Shown piece by piece: positions 27,271 to 38,300 of a stretch of DNA of 64,000 bases (position 1 is its first letter; every line of letters starts with the position of its first letter). The DNA comes from Planctomycetota bacterium. GTDB lineage: Bacteria > Planctomycetota > Planctomycetia > Gemmatales > Gemmataceae. The position numbers and the translations under genes were made by a program. The notes under the pieces are model-generated. The model was not told the origin of the DNA and ran no database searches. It worked only from the letters and a program-made list of their open reading frames with translations. The stretch is taken from assembly GCA_009920765.1 (NCBI GenBank), contig RFZJ01000002.1, forward strand, positions 1-64,000, given 5' to 3'.

Positions 27271-27738
27271 ATGAAAGAGCTATCAAGAGTGATTTGGTTG
27301 TCTTCAGGTGTCATAATTGGTTTTGCGTTTGCCATTGGAATGCGAAACAGTCCTGTTGCGGTTGCGGGAAATGACAGGCATGAAGATTTTGTGATGGCAA
27401 CAGGCCCAGTGTTGGTAAGCACTAATGCGCCAACCGACGGGGTATGGTTGCTTGACTATAAATCGGGAAAATTGCAGGGAAGTGTGATTGACCGGTTTTC
27501 AGGCAAGATTGTAGGTTGGGCGGAATTGGATTTGGCGGAGGAATTCAACCTGCCACCCAGACAAAATGTTCATTTTGTGATGACCACCGGTATTGTTGGA
27601 AAAGAACAATCTGCACTTTATGTTGCTGAAACCACAACGGGAAAAATGGGTGTTTACACCATGGGGCCAAGGCCAGATGGTATGGCTGGTGCAATTATCA
27701 AGCGTCAAGACTTGTCTCTTTTCCGGAAGCCAAAATAA
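27271..27738 (+). CDS. Secreted or membrane-anchored protein, unknown function
   Basis: The 155-residue protein has an N-terminal hydrophobic segment (VIWLSSGVIIGFAFAIGM), which is a signal anchor or signal peptide. A compact beta-rich domain follows, with LDYKSGKLQGSVIDRF and FVMTTGIVGKEQSALYVAETTTG. The pattern resembles a single beta-propeller-like blade or a small exported domain. GGGGGC precedes ATG 27271. It ends three bases before the stop of cstA on the opposite strand, so the two converge without a visible terminator. I do not recognise a family. Confidence 0.6.
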   Translation: MKELSRVIWLSSGVIIGFAFAIGMRNSPVAVAGNDRHEDFVMATGPVLVSTNAPTDGVWLLDYKSGKLQGSVIDRFSGKIVGWAELDLAEEFNLPPRQNVHFVMTTGIVGKEQSALYVAETTTGKMGVYTMGPRPDGMAGAIIKRQDLSLFRKPK

Positions 27739-27741
27739 AAA

Positions 27742-29958
27742 TTAAGTTTTTAGAGTTTCAGAATCGGTGTTGGTTTTTCCCAAGCCAGCAAGGATTGTGA
27801 TCCACCTACATGCCGCCCAGATAACTAAAAATACAACCGATGTCATCACAAATAAAGTCATGCCAAAACGCAACCCTACGGGGAACAGATCGACAAATTG
27901 GCCTTCTTTTGAAAGTGTTTGAAACCAAGCGCTCATCATGGTTGCGCCAGCGGTAAGAGTGGTTGCGGATACGAAAAGCATTGGTATCAAAGTAAACGGA
28001 ATATAGGCGCCTCTGCCCGAATTAACCATGACGGTGGTAACGAGCGCCAGTGCAAGCACTGCAAGGAGTTGGTTTGCAATGCCAAACATTGGCCAGATGG
28101 TGCCAATGGATCCTGTAGCGACTAACATACCCCAGCTGATGGTAATGATAAAAGTGGATAAAATCGAACCCGGTAGCCAATCTGTTTTGCCTAGCTTGGG
28201 ATGGATGTATCCAAACATTTCCTGAAGTAAAAATCGTGCAATACGTGTGCCTGTATCGATAGTAGTGAGAATAAATAAAGCCTCGAACATGATTGCAAAA
28301 TGGAACCAGTATTTCATTAGGTGGTCGAATGGAATGCCTAGTTCATTTAAGGGTTTTGAAAGAATGAGAGACATGCCAACTGCGAGGGTGACCGCTCCGC
28401 CTGTTCTGCCTCGAAGAGATTCACCACCTACCTGGCGTTCGATGGTGGAAAGGTCAAGATGCTCGAGGTTTCCTGCATTGCCAAGTTCTTGATGAAGTTT
28501 GTCGACTTGGGGTTGCCATTTATCCACTTGCTCGAGCCCAATGTTGATGTCGTAATAAATTTTGGGATCGAGTGAAGCAGCTGAAATAAGGGCCACAAGG
28601 CCAACCAATCCTTCCATAAGCATGCTTCCATACCCAATCATGCGAACATCAGATTCTTTGCCAACCATTTTAGGAGTTGTGCCTGAGGCAACGAGTGCAT
28701 GAAAACCCGAAATCGCCCCACACATGATGCAAATGAAAACAAAGGGAAAAAGGCCACCAGCAAAGGTTGGCCCACCTTGGGCGAATACAGGTTCGAAGGG
28801 TCTGTGAACGAGGGCGGGGTTTGCAGCTATCACTCCAAGAATAAGCAATGCTATGGTTCCAACTTTTAGAAAGCTTGAAATGTAATCTCTAGGGCAAAGC
28901 AGCATCCAAACCGGTAAAACAGATGCAATAAAACCATAAGAACAAAGAGCAATGACAGTTTGGTTTTTGGTAAGTGAGAAATAAGGTTCCAAAGCAGATC
29001 CTGGAATCCAGTTGCCTGCGACTGTGGCGATTAATACGCCTATGGCTCCAATAAGAGAGGCTTCAACAACTTTTCCTTTGCGTAGCTTATACATGTAAAA
29101 CCCAACAAAAAATGCAATTGGTATCGTGCAAGCAATCGTGAATACTCCCCAAGAACTGCCATGAACAAATTGTGCACCGCCGTTTGGAAGAATGACCGGT
29201 TTGCCTTCAAGTTCCAGGGCAAGGGCGGGAAGCTTACCTGCAGTAGGAAGAATAATTTGGAATTCAGCATCTCTTTTTGCAGGGGTAGATGTTTTTGTAA
29301 AATAAAGAGTGCAACCGGGGGGGAAATTGTAAACGGTTTCTTTGTCGTTGGATCGTGATGAGTTAAGGGCAATTTTTTTTCCTTCAGGAATATCGATTTT
29401 TGTACCCTTTGGGAAAGGAATAGTTTCACCCCCCAAGGCTTTTACAACCACAAAGCCCAATCCAGCAAGAGCGATGATCACGATAAAAAGAATTGCTGCT
29501 GAAGATAGTACACCAGCTAATGGGCCAAGTTCTATTTTGGCAATTTCCGCAAGTGATTTGCCGCCTCTTCGAACTGATGCTGCCAAGACCAGCATATCTT
29601 GAACAGCACCTGCCAAACATACCCCGATCACCAACCAAAGCAACCCAGGCATATAGCCATATTGGATTGCGAGCACCGGCCCTATGAGTGGGCCCGCACC
29701 ACTGATAGCAGCAAAATGATGCCCAAATAATACCCACCGATTCGTGGGGTGATAGTTTTGACCATCATTGAATAAATGAGCAGGTGTGGTTTTTGTGTCA
29801 TCAAGGCAGGCCACTTTGGCCGCCAGAAAGGCGCTGTAGTAGCGGTATGCAATTGCCAGACAACAAAGTGCAAAAAGAAGAATAGGCATGGCATGCCATA
29901 CGACATGGTCTCCGTTTTGCGAGTAGAAAACATTTCCAAAAATGGCGGGGAATAGCAT
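27742..29958 (-). CDS. cstA: Carbon starvation protein CstA family transporter
   Basis: The 738-residue protein is a CstA-type inner-membrane transporter with many helices. Signature stretches are HFAAISGAGPLIGPVLAIQY near 81-100, CGAISGFHALVASGTTPKM and LRGRTGGAVTLAVGM. CstA family members import pyruvate and peptides during carbon starvation. An insertion of about 90 residues (about 175-266, beta-rich with GETIPFPKG...GAQFVHGSS) interrupts the region after helix 5 and probably lies outside the membrane. AAGGTG precedes ATG 29958. It is downstream of the pyrophosphatase gene on the same strand but separated by a terminator. Confidence 0.9.
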   Translation of the reverse strand: MLFPAIFGNVFYSQNGDHVVWHAMPILLFALCCLAIAYRYYSAFLAAKVACLDDTKTTPAHLFNDGQNYHPTNRWVLFGHHFAAISGAGPLIGPVLAIQYGYMPGLLWLVIGVCLAGAVQDMLVLAASVRRGGKSLAEIAKIELGPLAGVLSSAAILFIVIIALAGLGFVVVKALGGETIPFPKGTKIDIPEGKKIALNSSRSNDKETVYNFPPGCTLYFTKTSTPAKRDAEFQIILPTAGKLPALALELEGKPVILPNGGAQFVHGSSWGVFTIACTIPIAFFVGFYMYKLRKGKVVEASLIGAIGVLIATVAGNWIPGSALEPYFSLTKNQTVIALCSYGFIASVLPVWMLLCPRDYISSFLKVGTIALLILGVIAANPALVHRPFEPVFAQGGPTFAGGLFPFVFICIMCGAISGFHALVASGTTPKMVGKESDVRMIGYGSMLMEGLVGLVALISAASLDPKIYYDINIGLEQVDKWQPQVDKLHQELGNAGNLEHLDLSTIERQVGGESLRGRTGGAVTLAVGMSLILSKPLNELGIPFDHLMKYWFHFAIMFEALFILTTIDTGTRIARFLLQEMFGYIHPKLGKTDWLPGSILSTFIITISWGMLVATGSIGTIWPMFGIANQLLAVLALALVTTVMVNSGRGAYIPFTLIPMLFVSATTLTAGATMMSAWFQTLSKEGQFVDLFPVGLRFGMTLFVMTSVVFLVIWAACRWITILAGLGKTNTDSETLKT

Positions 29959-29975
29959 CAGTTAGCACCTTGATA

Positions 29976-30013
29976 AAAATAAAAAAGGCAGGGCGAATAA
30001 ATTGCCCTGCCTC
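29976..30013 (-). terminator. Terminator after the pyrophosphatase gene
   Basis: GGCAGGGC (29987-29994) pairs with GCCCTGCC (30004-30011). Read on the minus strand it is followed by a T-rich run. It separates hppA from cstA. Confidence 0.88.
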
Positions 30014-30043
30014 AAGTTACCTTAAATATACATGCAGAGAAAG

Positions 30044-32869
30044 TTATTCTCCAGCGACCACTCTGGAAAGTTCTTCATCAATAGCTTTCATCTCGTCACT
30101 TTCCTTGTTGGACTGCCACCAAGCCCAACCAACGGCAATAATGCCTACGCCAAGAATGGCAATCCCAATGGTAAAGCGTTGACCAACAATATTGCCATCC
30201 TTGAGATTGTAATTCATGACAAGGGGAAGAATTAAAAGGCTGACCATGTTCATCACTTTGATCAGAGGATTAATTGCAGGGCCAGCGGTGTCTTTAAGAG
30301 GATCACCAACCGTATCGCCTGTTACCGAAGCTTTGTGGGCTTCAGACCCCTTTCCGGTAGTTGAAGTCTTAGGTTGGTCTTCGATGGTTTTCTTGGCATT
30401 ATCCCAAGCACCACCAGCGTTAGCCATGAAAACGGCCAGCATCTGGCCAATAAGAATCATACCAGCAAGGAAACCGCCCAAGGCATAAGGCCCCATGGCA
30501 AAACCAACAACAACAGGTGCAAAGATAGCCAATAAGCCTGGTCCAATCAGTTCTTTCTGTGCGGTGCTTGTACAAATATCGACCACACGGCCGTAGTTTG
30601 GCCTTTTCGTTCCAGCCCAGATTTCTTTATCACGGAATTGTGTACGACACTCTTGAACAATCAAGAATGCAGCGCGACCAACTGCCCTGATAGTCATACT
30701 GCTGAACAGGAAGGGAACTGCGCCACCCAAAAGCATACCGATGAATACATAGGAATCAGCAAGGTTGAGCTTGGAAGCACCTTCTCTAAACTCTGTAGCA
30801 CTCAGCGTGGTGATTGCATCTTCGCCTTTACCCGTTGCTACTACAGCAATAAAGCTGGCAAACAACGAGACTGCAGCAAGAACCGCGGAGCCAATAGCAA
30901 TACCTTTGGTAATAGCCTTGGTGGTATTACCCACAGCATCAAGATCTGCAAGGATCTGACGAGCGTTTTTGTAATCTTCCTCGTTCATGTAATTAGGGTC
31001 ATTAGGAGGTAAAGGCTGGTTGTTTTGGTCACGGTTGTAACCCATTTCTCCAATACCATTTGCGTTATCAGCAATTGGACCAAAAACATCCATACTGATA
31101 ATGTTGCCTGTAAGAGTAAGCATACCAATACCACACATGGCAACGCCATATGCGATAAAGATTGGATTGGTTCCATTGTAGACTAAAACAGACCCAAGAA
31201 GGGCTACCGAAATAATCAAAACAGACCAAACCGCACTTTCATAACCCAATGCAAGGCCAGAAATGATATTAGTTGCATGTCCAGTACGGCAAGACTTCGC
31301 CAATTGCTTGACGGGATCATGCTCGGTGCTGGTCCAATAATCTGTACACCAGTGAAGACCTAGAGCCAAGGCGATACCAATCAAGCAAGTCAATATGGGC
31401 CGATAATCAAAACCGACATAAAGGGGCATGTAGGTTTGAGCGAGTTCAACCATAGTTCTAGTCTTGCCATCAGCCGAAGGCAAGTCTTTCTCGTTAGCAA
31501 TTTTTGCTTGGTTCTCTGGGGTGGATTTCTTCCAGATTGATGTCAATTGGGCAACATACTTTTCACGATTGACAGCATCTAGTTTTTTAAGATCATCATT
31601 GGATTTTGCTACAAGAGTTGAACCAGGGTTGGCCTTAGTTAGGCTAGTAACAAAACTGGATTCGGTATAAAGACCTCGTTTTATTGATTCACCAATTAGG
31701 TATTCAGGCGTAGGGCGGAGATATAAAGCGCCAATACCACATATTGCGACAACGCTGATAAAAGCACCAAGCCAGAAACCATTGGTAACAGCAGCCATGG
31801 CAGCTTTAACCCCTTCAGACTTTTCAGCTTTGACTCGCGAAGTTGAAATGATACTTCCGATAACGCCAATGGCATGAACCAAAAGTGGGAAAATAACGCC
31901 CATATGTCCAAAACTTGCAAGGCCCAAAATAAGAGCTGCAACGATGGTAACTTCGTAACTTTCAAAAATATCGGCGGCCATACCTGCACAATCGCCAACA
32001 TTATCGCCAACATTATCAGCAATGGTCGCAGCATTTCTTGGATCATCTTCAGGAATACCGGCTTCGATTTTACCAACAAGATCAGCACCAACATCAGCGG
32101 CCTTGGTGTAGATACCACCACCAACACGCATGAACAATGCAAGCAAAGTACCACCAAATCCGAACCCAAGAAGAACTTCGAAAGCTTTTTCACCATAGTA
32201 AAGGAAAATCAAGGTGCCACCAAGAAGGCCAAGGCCATCGGTTAACATGCCTGTAACGGTTCCGGAGCGATACCCAACCTGTAAAGCCATCCCAAAGCCT
32301 TTTTCCTTGGCTCGAGCAGCCGTTGCAACTTTAAGATTTCCAATGGTTGCCATGCTCATACCAAAATAACCAACCATGGCACTGAAAATAGATCCCATTA
32401 GGAATGCAATACCGCGACCGATTGCAATTTGCTTTTCGGTATTGTTATCAGGTTCGTGCCAAGGCCATTTGGTGACAGTGAGAACAACAGCAAGAATTAC
32501 GATAAGCCAGATAATAACTTTAAATTGCCTCGAAAGATAAGCATTGGCGCCTTCACGAACAGCTTTGGCAATTTCTTGCATTACAGGTGTGCCACTGGGC
32601 TGGTTATTGACATAATTTGCAAGAATTTTAGCGTAAAAGAGCCCAGACAAGGCAACGCACAAATTAACGACAAGAGCAATCTTTTCAAAGGTGGTAAAGT
32701 CGGAATCACTGCTAAAAAGGCTGAAAGGGTGCCAATTATCGCCACCCTCACCGGTTCCCCCGGTACCTATCCCACTGGAGCCCATCAGCCCCAGCGCTAA
32801 AAACCCAGCCATCATCCAAAGCCCTCTTCGGGCAAAAGGTTTTGTCTTCCCTGAAAAAATCTTCATCAT
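30044..32869 (-). CDS. hppA: Membrane-bound ion-translocating pyrophosphatase
   Basis: The 941-residue protein hydrolyses pyrophosphate and pumps H+ or Na+ across the membrane. The catalytic motif DVGADLVGKIEAGIPEDDPR is followed by NVGDNVGDCAGMAAD, and the second motif GDTVGDPLKDTAGPAINP lies near the C-terminus. The GNTTKA stretch near residue 645 has Lys where K+-dependent enzymes have Ala, so it should be a K+-independent, H+-pumping type. An insertion of about 100 residues (about 382-480, charged and helical) is not found in ordinary 660-800-residue members. The N-terminus is also extended, with a hydrophobic segment before VALVVNLCVALSG. AAGGAA precedes ATG 32869. Confidence 0.95.
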   Translation of the reverse strand: MMKIFSGKTKPFARRGLWMMAGFLALGLMGSSGIGTGGTGEGGDNWHPFSLFSSDSDFTTFEKIALVVNLCVALSGLFYAKILANYVNNQPSGTPVMQEIAKAVREGANAYLSRQFKVIIWLIVILAVVLTVTKWPWHEPDNNTEKQIAIGRGIAFLMGSIFSAMVGYFGMSMATIGNLKVATAARAKEKGFGMALQVGYRSGTVTGMLTDGLGLLGGTLIFLYYGEKAFEVLLGFGFGGTLLALFMRVGGGIYTKAADVGADLVGKIEAGIPEDDPRNAATIADNVGDNVGDCAGMAADIFESYEVTIVAALILGLASFGHMGVIFPLLVHAIGVIGSIISTSRVKAEKSEGVKAAMAAVTNGFWLGAFISVVAICGIGALYLRPTPEYLIGESIKRGLYTESSFVTSLTKANPGSTLVAKSNDDLKKLDAVNREKYVAQLTSIWKKSTPENQAKIANEKDLPSADGKTRTMVELAQTYMPLYVGFDYRPILTCLIGIALALGLHWCTDYWTSTEHDPVKQLAKSCRTGHATNIISGLALGYESAVWSVLIISVALLGSVLVYNGTNPIFIAYGVAMCGIGMLTLTGNIISMDVFGPIADNANGIGEMGYNRDQNNQPLPPNDPNYMNEEDYKNARQILADLDAVGNTTKAITKGIAIGSAVLAAVSLFASFIAVVATGKGEDAITTLSATEFREGASKLNLADSYVFIGMLLGGAVPFLFSSMTIRAVGRAAFLIVQECRTQFRDKEIWAGTKRPNYGRVVDICTSTAQKELIGPGLLAIFAPVVVGFAMGPYALGGFLAGMILIGQMLAVFMANAGGAWDNAKKTIEDQPKTSTTGKGSEAHKASVTGDTVGDPLKDTAGPAINPLIKVMNMVSLLILPLVMNYNLKDGNIVGQRFTIGIAILGVGIIAVGWAWWQSNKESDEMKAIDEELSRVVAGE

Positions 32870-33069
32870 CTTTAATTCCTTACTGTTCTCTCAAAGTCGG
32901 TTTGAAACAATTGATACTTAAACGACATCATGCCAATAACTTGTCTCCAATGAAACAAGTATTTTGAAAAAAATAACATCTCGGCAACGAGCCGAATTAT
33001 AAACCTTGCTCATTCCGTTTTAACAATTTTAAAATACCCAGTTAAAGTAATTGGAAGTAGGTGCAATGT

Positions 33070-34008
33070 CTACAAGTTTTTTAAAATCTGTTCGTGAAAA
33101 TTCAATGTCACCTGTTTTTGCCAGTAGCCAAGTAACTTTTCATTAAACCAATCAGATCGACTAAGCTGGATTCCATTGAGGCTTTTTACGGGCGCAAAAC
33201 AAAATGAATTGCTGGTAATAAAGGCCGCATCAGAAGATTTTACTTCTGAAGGTAAAATGTCCGATTCAATCCAGGGAATTCCAGAATCCTTGGCGAATGA
33301 TTTAACCATGCGAAGAGCAATCCCATCCAAAACTTTTCCAGACTTCGGAGTTAATATTTTGCAACTACCTTCGGTTTTGGCTCCATCTTTAAGAATTAGT
33401 AAATTCGAAGATGCCGTTTCTGTCAAAAAGCCGTTTTCATCAAGTAATAAAGCCGTGGCTGTTGAAGATCGTGTTTTGACTTCTCTTTCTGCAATCCACC
33501 AATGCATTCTACTGCGCTGTTTGATGGAAGGATTGATGGATAAGGGGGAAGGCTGCAAAATGGAGCTGGTTAGTAACTCAACTCCGTGTTCGACCCAAGG
33601 TCGATAGCGATGAAAGGGAAGTTTGAAAGTGTGCATGCCCAAGGTAGGTAAGCCATCGCCTGCGCCACCTGATTCACCCAAATAAAACCCAATCGGGCCC
33701 GGAGTTGCGAATAGAACCAAGGCCAGATCTTCAGCAGGTTTTAGAAGCAGGCAATTTCTTTCAATCAGCTCTTCAGCAGCTTTCAGTAATTCCAATTCGG
33801 TTTTTTTGATATCGATAAAGCATGCCTTGCAATGAGCCTTGAAGCGCTGGATGTGTTCCCGGAGCATAAAAGGTTTGTGCGCAAATGAACGGCTCATATC
33901 CGTTACGGTGGCTCCCATCACAAACCCAGCATCATGAAGGGTAAGTGCCGCTTCAGCCTGGGGAATGAAGTTGCCATTGATCCAAGCCAGATTTGAATAA
34001 TTGTCCAC
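33070..34008 (-). CDS. Class IV aminotransferase (IlvE/DAT/PabC-like)
   Basis: The 312-residue PLP enzyme has the fold-type IV pattern: WINGNFIPQAEAALTLHDAGF at the start, the Arg in MLREHIQRF, the Schiff-base Lys in NPSIKQRSRMHW, and LTETASSNLLILKDG near 195. The family makes branched-chain amino acids, D-amino acids or aminodeoxychorismate products, which motifs alone cannot separate. The start is GTG 34008. It lies 24 bases downstream of waaA on the same strand and so probably belongs to the secA-waaA transcript. D-amino acid synthesis would suit an envelope role, but that is inference. Confidence 0.82.
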   Translation of the reverse strand: MDNYSNLAWINGNFIPQAEAALTLHDAGFVMGATVTDMSRSFAHKPFMLREHIQRFKAHCKACFIDIKKTELELLKAAEELIERNCLLLKPAEDLALVLFATPGPIGFYLGESGGAGDGLPTLGMHTFKLPFHRYRPWVEHGVELLTSSILQPSPLSINPSIKQRSRMHWWIAEREVKTRSSTATALLLDENGFLTETASSNLLILKDGAKTEGSCKILTPKSGKVLDGIALRMVKSFAKDSGIPWIESDILPSEVKSSDAAFITSNSFCFAPVKSLNGIQLSRSDWFNEKLLGYWQKQVTLNFHEQILKNL

Positions 34009-34032
34009 AGAGAATAACCCTGATCAAAGAGA

Positions 34033-35343
34033 TTATGCTGCCAGATTGCGTGAGTCACGGGAAAGAAAGTCTTCAAGCAAAACAATAGTTTTAGCAGTAG
34101 CGCCTTGTTGAGAGATAACAAAATCTTTTGCTTTATGACCCATTTGTATTCTTAATGATTGATTGGCAAGCATTGTTCTTGCAGTGGATTCCAGAGCAGC
34201 CGGTGAAGAAATCATCGAAGCTCCGCCAGCATGAATAAGCTGCCCAGCAACTTGCTTGAAATTCCAAATTTTATTTCCGAAGAAAACAGCGCTGCCGTAG
34301 GCTGCGGGTTCAATCATATTCTGCCCGCCTCTTTGTCCATCCATGCTACCGCCAACAAAAGCAATATCTGCCAAGCCCCAAATAAAACGGAGTTCACCCA
34401 AAGTATCTACAAGAATAATGGAATCTTCGGGAGCAACTGTGGACTCAAGATCAGATCTGTTTCTAAAAGGCAATCCGGAAAGCTGAATTTGCTTTCTGAC
34501 CTGATTAAAAAGATCTGGTTGTCTTGGAACAAGAATCAGCCTCAACAGGGGGAATTCTTTTTTTAATACGATGTAAGCGTTAAGAAGATATTGTTCTTCA
34601 GGGGCTTGAGTGCTTCCACCTACCCAGACAAGCTGATTTGGTTTGATGCCAAACATGGTTTTGAATTTTTCGATGTTTGGATCATTGCGGGAAAAAGTAA
34701 CACCATCAAACTTGATGGACCCGGTAACCCTGGTAGAAGAGGGGGGGACTCCAATTCGATGCAGAAAATTTTCGGTTTCAATATTTTGTACAGCAAAGGC
34801 GCTGATTTTTGAAAAGAAAGCTTTGGCCAACCAGGGGAAGTTTAAATAACGCATTTGAGTGCGGGGACTCAATCTACCGTTGATTACAGAAACAGGAACT
34901 TGCTTGATTTTGCAACAATGAAGGAAGTTCGGCCAAAGTTCACTTTCTGCCAAAACAATAAGATCGGGTTGGATTTGAGAGAGGGCTTTGTTGATAGCCC
35001 ATGAAAAATCCAATGGGAAAAGAAAAACATGGGTGCCTTTGAAACACTTTTGGGCTTCCAAAAGCCCGTTGTCTGTTGATGATGAAACCACGCAAAACCA
35101 ATCAGGCTTTGAAGATTGAATTGTGGAAACCAGTTGGCGCAAGAGGTGGATCTCGCCAACACTCACCCCATGAAACCAAATAGTTTTAAGATTGGAGGGC
35201 TTGTTGATTAACTTGGAGTCGCCCGTAAATCGAGTGATAAAGTTATGGAGGGAACGGCCCTTCCACCATAAGCGCCAAGCAAGCCAAGGCGATGCAATAA
35301 TAAGGAACAAGAAATAAAAGGAATTTAAAAAGAAGCTCGTCAT
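34033..35343 (-). CDS. waaA: 3-deoxy-D-manno-octulosonic acid transferase
   Basis: The 436-residue glycosyltransferase (GT30) attaches KDO to lipid A precursors at the inner membrane. It has an N-terminal membrane anchor (FFLNSFYFLFLIIASPWLAW), the HGVSVGE motif near residue 60, LAESELWPNF near 120, INGRLSPRT and the C-terminal FVGGSMDGQRGGQNMIEPAA block with nucleotide-sugar contacts. ATG 35343 is favoured by GGAAGGAAT and by the family start; the long in-frame upstream extension runs antisense-like through the secA end and is rejected. It is 40 bases after secA, suggesting one transcript. Confidence 0.93.
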   Translation of the reverse strand: MTSFFLNSFYFLFLIIASPWLAWRLWWKGRSLHNFITRFTGDSKLINKPSNLKTIWFHGVSVGEIHLLRQLVSTIQSSKPDWFCVVSSSTDNGLLEAQKCFKGTHVFLFPLDFSWAINKALSQIQPDLIVLAESELWPNFLHCCKIKQVPVSVINGRLSPRTQMRYLNFPWLAKAFFSKISAFAVQNIETENFLHRIGVPPSSTRVTGSIKFDGVTFSRNDPNIEKFKTMFGIKPNQLVWVGGSTQAPEEQYLLNAYIVLKKEFPLLRLILVPRQPDLFNQVRKQIQLSGLPFRNRSDLESTVAPEDSIILVDTLGELRFIWGLADIAFVGGSMDGQRGGQNMIEPAAYGSAVFFGNKIWNFKQVAGQLIHAGGASMISSPAALESTARTMLANQSLRIQMGHKAKDFVISQQGATAKTIVLLEDFLSRDSRNLAA

Positions 35344-35383
35344 GGGATTCCTTCCCTGGAGTCCTTTCACAAGAGAGGCTGCA

Positions 35384-38300
35384 TTAAATCGCATTGGAGC
35401 GCATGCAGCAGTTTTTGTATTTCTTACCACTTCCACAAGTGCAAGGGTCGTTTCTGCCGATACGTTCTCCCGTGTTTCTGATCGTTTCAACTTTTTTTTC
35501 TTGTTTGATCTCTTCTGGGGCGCCCGACTGAGATTCCGGGGCTTGCAGTCTCGGGGCAGATTCGTGGGTGGCTGAGCCGATGACCCAAACGGTGTCTTGA
35601 ACTTCGTCTGCATCTTCCATGCGGAAAACAATTTCACTGACTCTTTCTTCAACGCCATCCCACATGGCTTCAAATTCCTTCATGCCCTCGCGTTTGTAAA
35701 CGGTCTTGGGGTCTTCCTGAGCATAGCCACGCAATCCGACCGTGGATCGCAAATGATCCATTACATAAAGGTGATTTTTCCAGGTGCTGTCGAGTTGGGC
35801 AAGAACCAGTCCACGTTCCATGATGCGCATTTCCGGGCGATAGTGATCATCGAAGGTATTCCACATAATCTGCCTGGCGGTATCCTGCGAAACGCCGGTC
35901 AATTTTTCGTTAGGAATGTCGATCTGGAGTTGGGAACGCATGAAATCGCAAAGATCTTTGGCATCCCCATCTTCAGAAACCTGGGTGCCATGAAATGCCT
36001 CGGAAAGTTTCTGATCGATATCATCCTGACCGATTTGGGGCATTGCTTTAAAGCTGACTTGGACAAGCAACTGTTGAATTTCAGCACGAGAAAGGGTGCG
36101 AAAACTTTCTTCTGAAAGTTCGTTTGCAAATTGATGGAATCTGGATTGGGCCCATTTATGAAGGCCTTCACGATTGTATTTTTGACTTCCGGGGACAGCC
36201 TGGGAGCTTGGCCCCTCGTTCATGAATTTCGCCATACCAGCTGCAACGGGGAAGGTTATTTCCTTTTGGCGATAAAGCTCCTTGGCTTTGCCGACAAGTA
36301 TTTTTTCAACTTCAGATGGAGGTTGATTTACAAGCGCGCTCTCAGGAACTTCAATCTGAAACTTAAGCTTCATCCAGTTTAGCAAGGATGATAAACCCCA
36401 TTTAGATTGCAGTAATATCGAGCCCTCTTGAAGACTTATTTTTTCAACAGAATTCTCTGTTTGCTTGGCAAGATATTCAATCAAATCGCTTTTGCCCACG
36501 GATTTCAGTGTTTTTTCCGCGTTATCAAGACCCCACCGTTTGTTGACCTGATTAGTCAGGGCCTGCCAGTTCCATTCACTTTCATCGTCAGATCCAAGAT
36601 TTTCTTCGATGAAATCCTGAAGTTGGGTGAGTGTGACGGAAAGAGCTCTGTTTTTGGCATAAAGTTCTGCTTCTTCGAAGGTGGATCGATCGAAATCCGA
36701 GCCTTTGAATTCCACTCCAAGTTTGTCAGATGCATACTGGGCGAAACTGTCTGCACCATATTTGCGGTCCAGAAAACGATCAGTTGCCATTTTTATTTGA
36801 TGTGCGATCATTTCCAAGATGCGAATCTTGCAGTTTGTGTCATTCAAGATTTCTTGACGATAACCATAAACCCTTCTCCTCTGGGTATCCATGACCTCAT
36901 CATATTCGAGAAGGTGTTTTCTACTTTCGAAATGTCTTTCTTCGACTTTTTTCTGGGCTTTTTGAATCTGCCTGCTGACCATGGGGCTTTCAATAGCCTG
37001 ACCTTCCTCCATGCCCAATCTTGTCAAAACATTTGCAACCCATTCGCCCATGAAAATGCGCATGAGGTCATCTTGAAGGGAAAGGTAAAAACGGCTGGAA
37101 CCAGGGTCGCCTTGCCTGCCCGCTCTCCCACGTAGTTGGTTGTCAATTCTGCGGGAGTCATGTCGTTCAGTTCCAATAATATGCAAACCACCCAGATCTT
37201 TGACCTTGCGTCCCTCTTCTTTTGTTTTTTCTTTGGCTTCGATGTCAGCAACGATGATTTTCCATTCGTCCTCAGGGACATCGAGTCGAGATGCATATTT
37301 AGTTTTAAGAACAGCCCAAGCCATGGACTCGGGATTTCCCCCCAGGATAATGTCAGTACCTCGTCCTGCCATGTTTGTCGCAATGGTTAATGCCCCAATT
37401 CTTCCGGCTTGAGAAACGATTTCCGATTCGCGCGCAGCGTGCTCTGGAAGTGCGTTAAGAAGTTCGTGTTTGATACCTTTTCGCCTTAGAAGATCGCTAA
37501 GCTTGATGGATTTATCAACATCAGTGGTGCCGATAAGTATGGGCCTTCCGGTTTGGTGGACTTCAACAACCTCTTCAACAACTGCTTTCCATTTTTCTTT
37601 TTCACTGCGGAATACCGTGTCCGGATGATTCTTCCGAATCAGGGGCCGGTTGGTTGGGATAGCAATAACTTCAAGCTTGTAAATTTTCCAGAATTCATCA
37701 GCTTCTGTCATTGCGGTACCAGTCATCCCGCAAACCTTTTTGTAAAGCTTGAAGAAGTTTTGCAATGTAATGGTTGCCAGGGTCTGGGTCTCTTCCTTGA
37801 TTTTAACACCCTCACGATAATGCTTGGCCTCAACTGCCTGATGCAAACCATCAGACCATTGCCTGCCAACCATGAGGCGACCCGTGAACTCATCGATTAT
37901 GATGATGCTCATCTCGCCAGTTTCCGGGTGGTTCATGACTGCATATTGTTTGTCTTTTTTATAAAGATGATGTGCCTTAAGTGAATTATCAATGAGGTGG
38001 GGCCATTCCATGTTTCCTGCTGTATAAAAGCTTTCAACACCAGCAAGTTCTTCTGCCTTTCTAATGCCCTCATCGGTCAGATGGCAAGTATGTTCTTTTT
38101 CTTTGACTTCAAAAAATGGTCCATTTAGGAACCCTGCTTCTGCAGAATCTTTATTGGCACTTCTTTGCAAGTCTGTTAAACGAACCGCAACTTCATTAGC
38201 CTTGGTATATTTTCGAAGGTCACTAAACGCTTGACCGGAAATAATAAGTGGAGTGCGCGCTTCATCGATGAGAATGTTGTCCACCTCATCTATAATCGCA

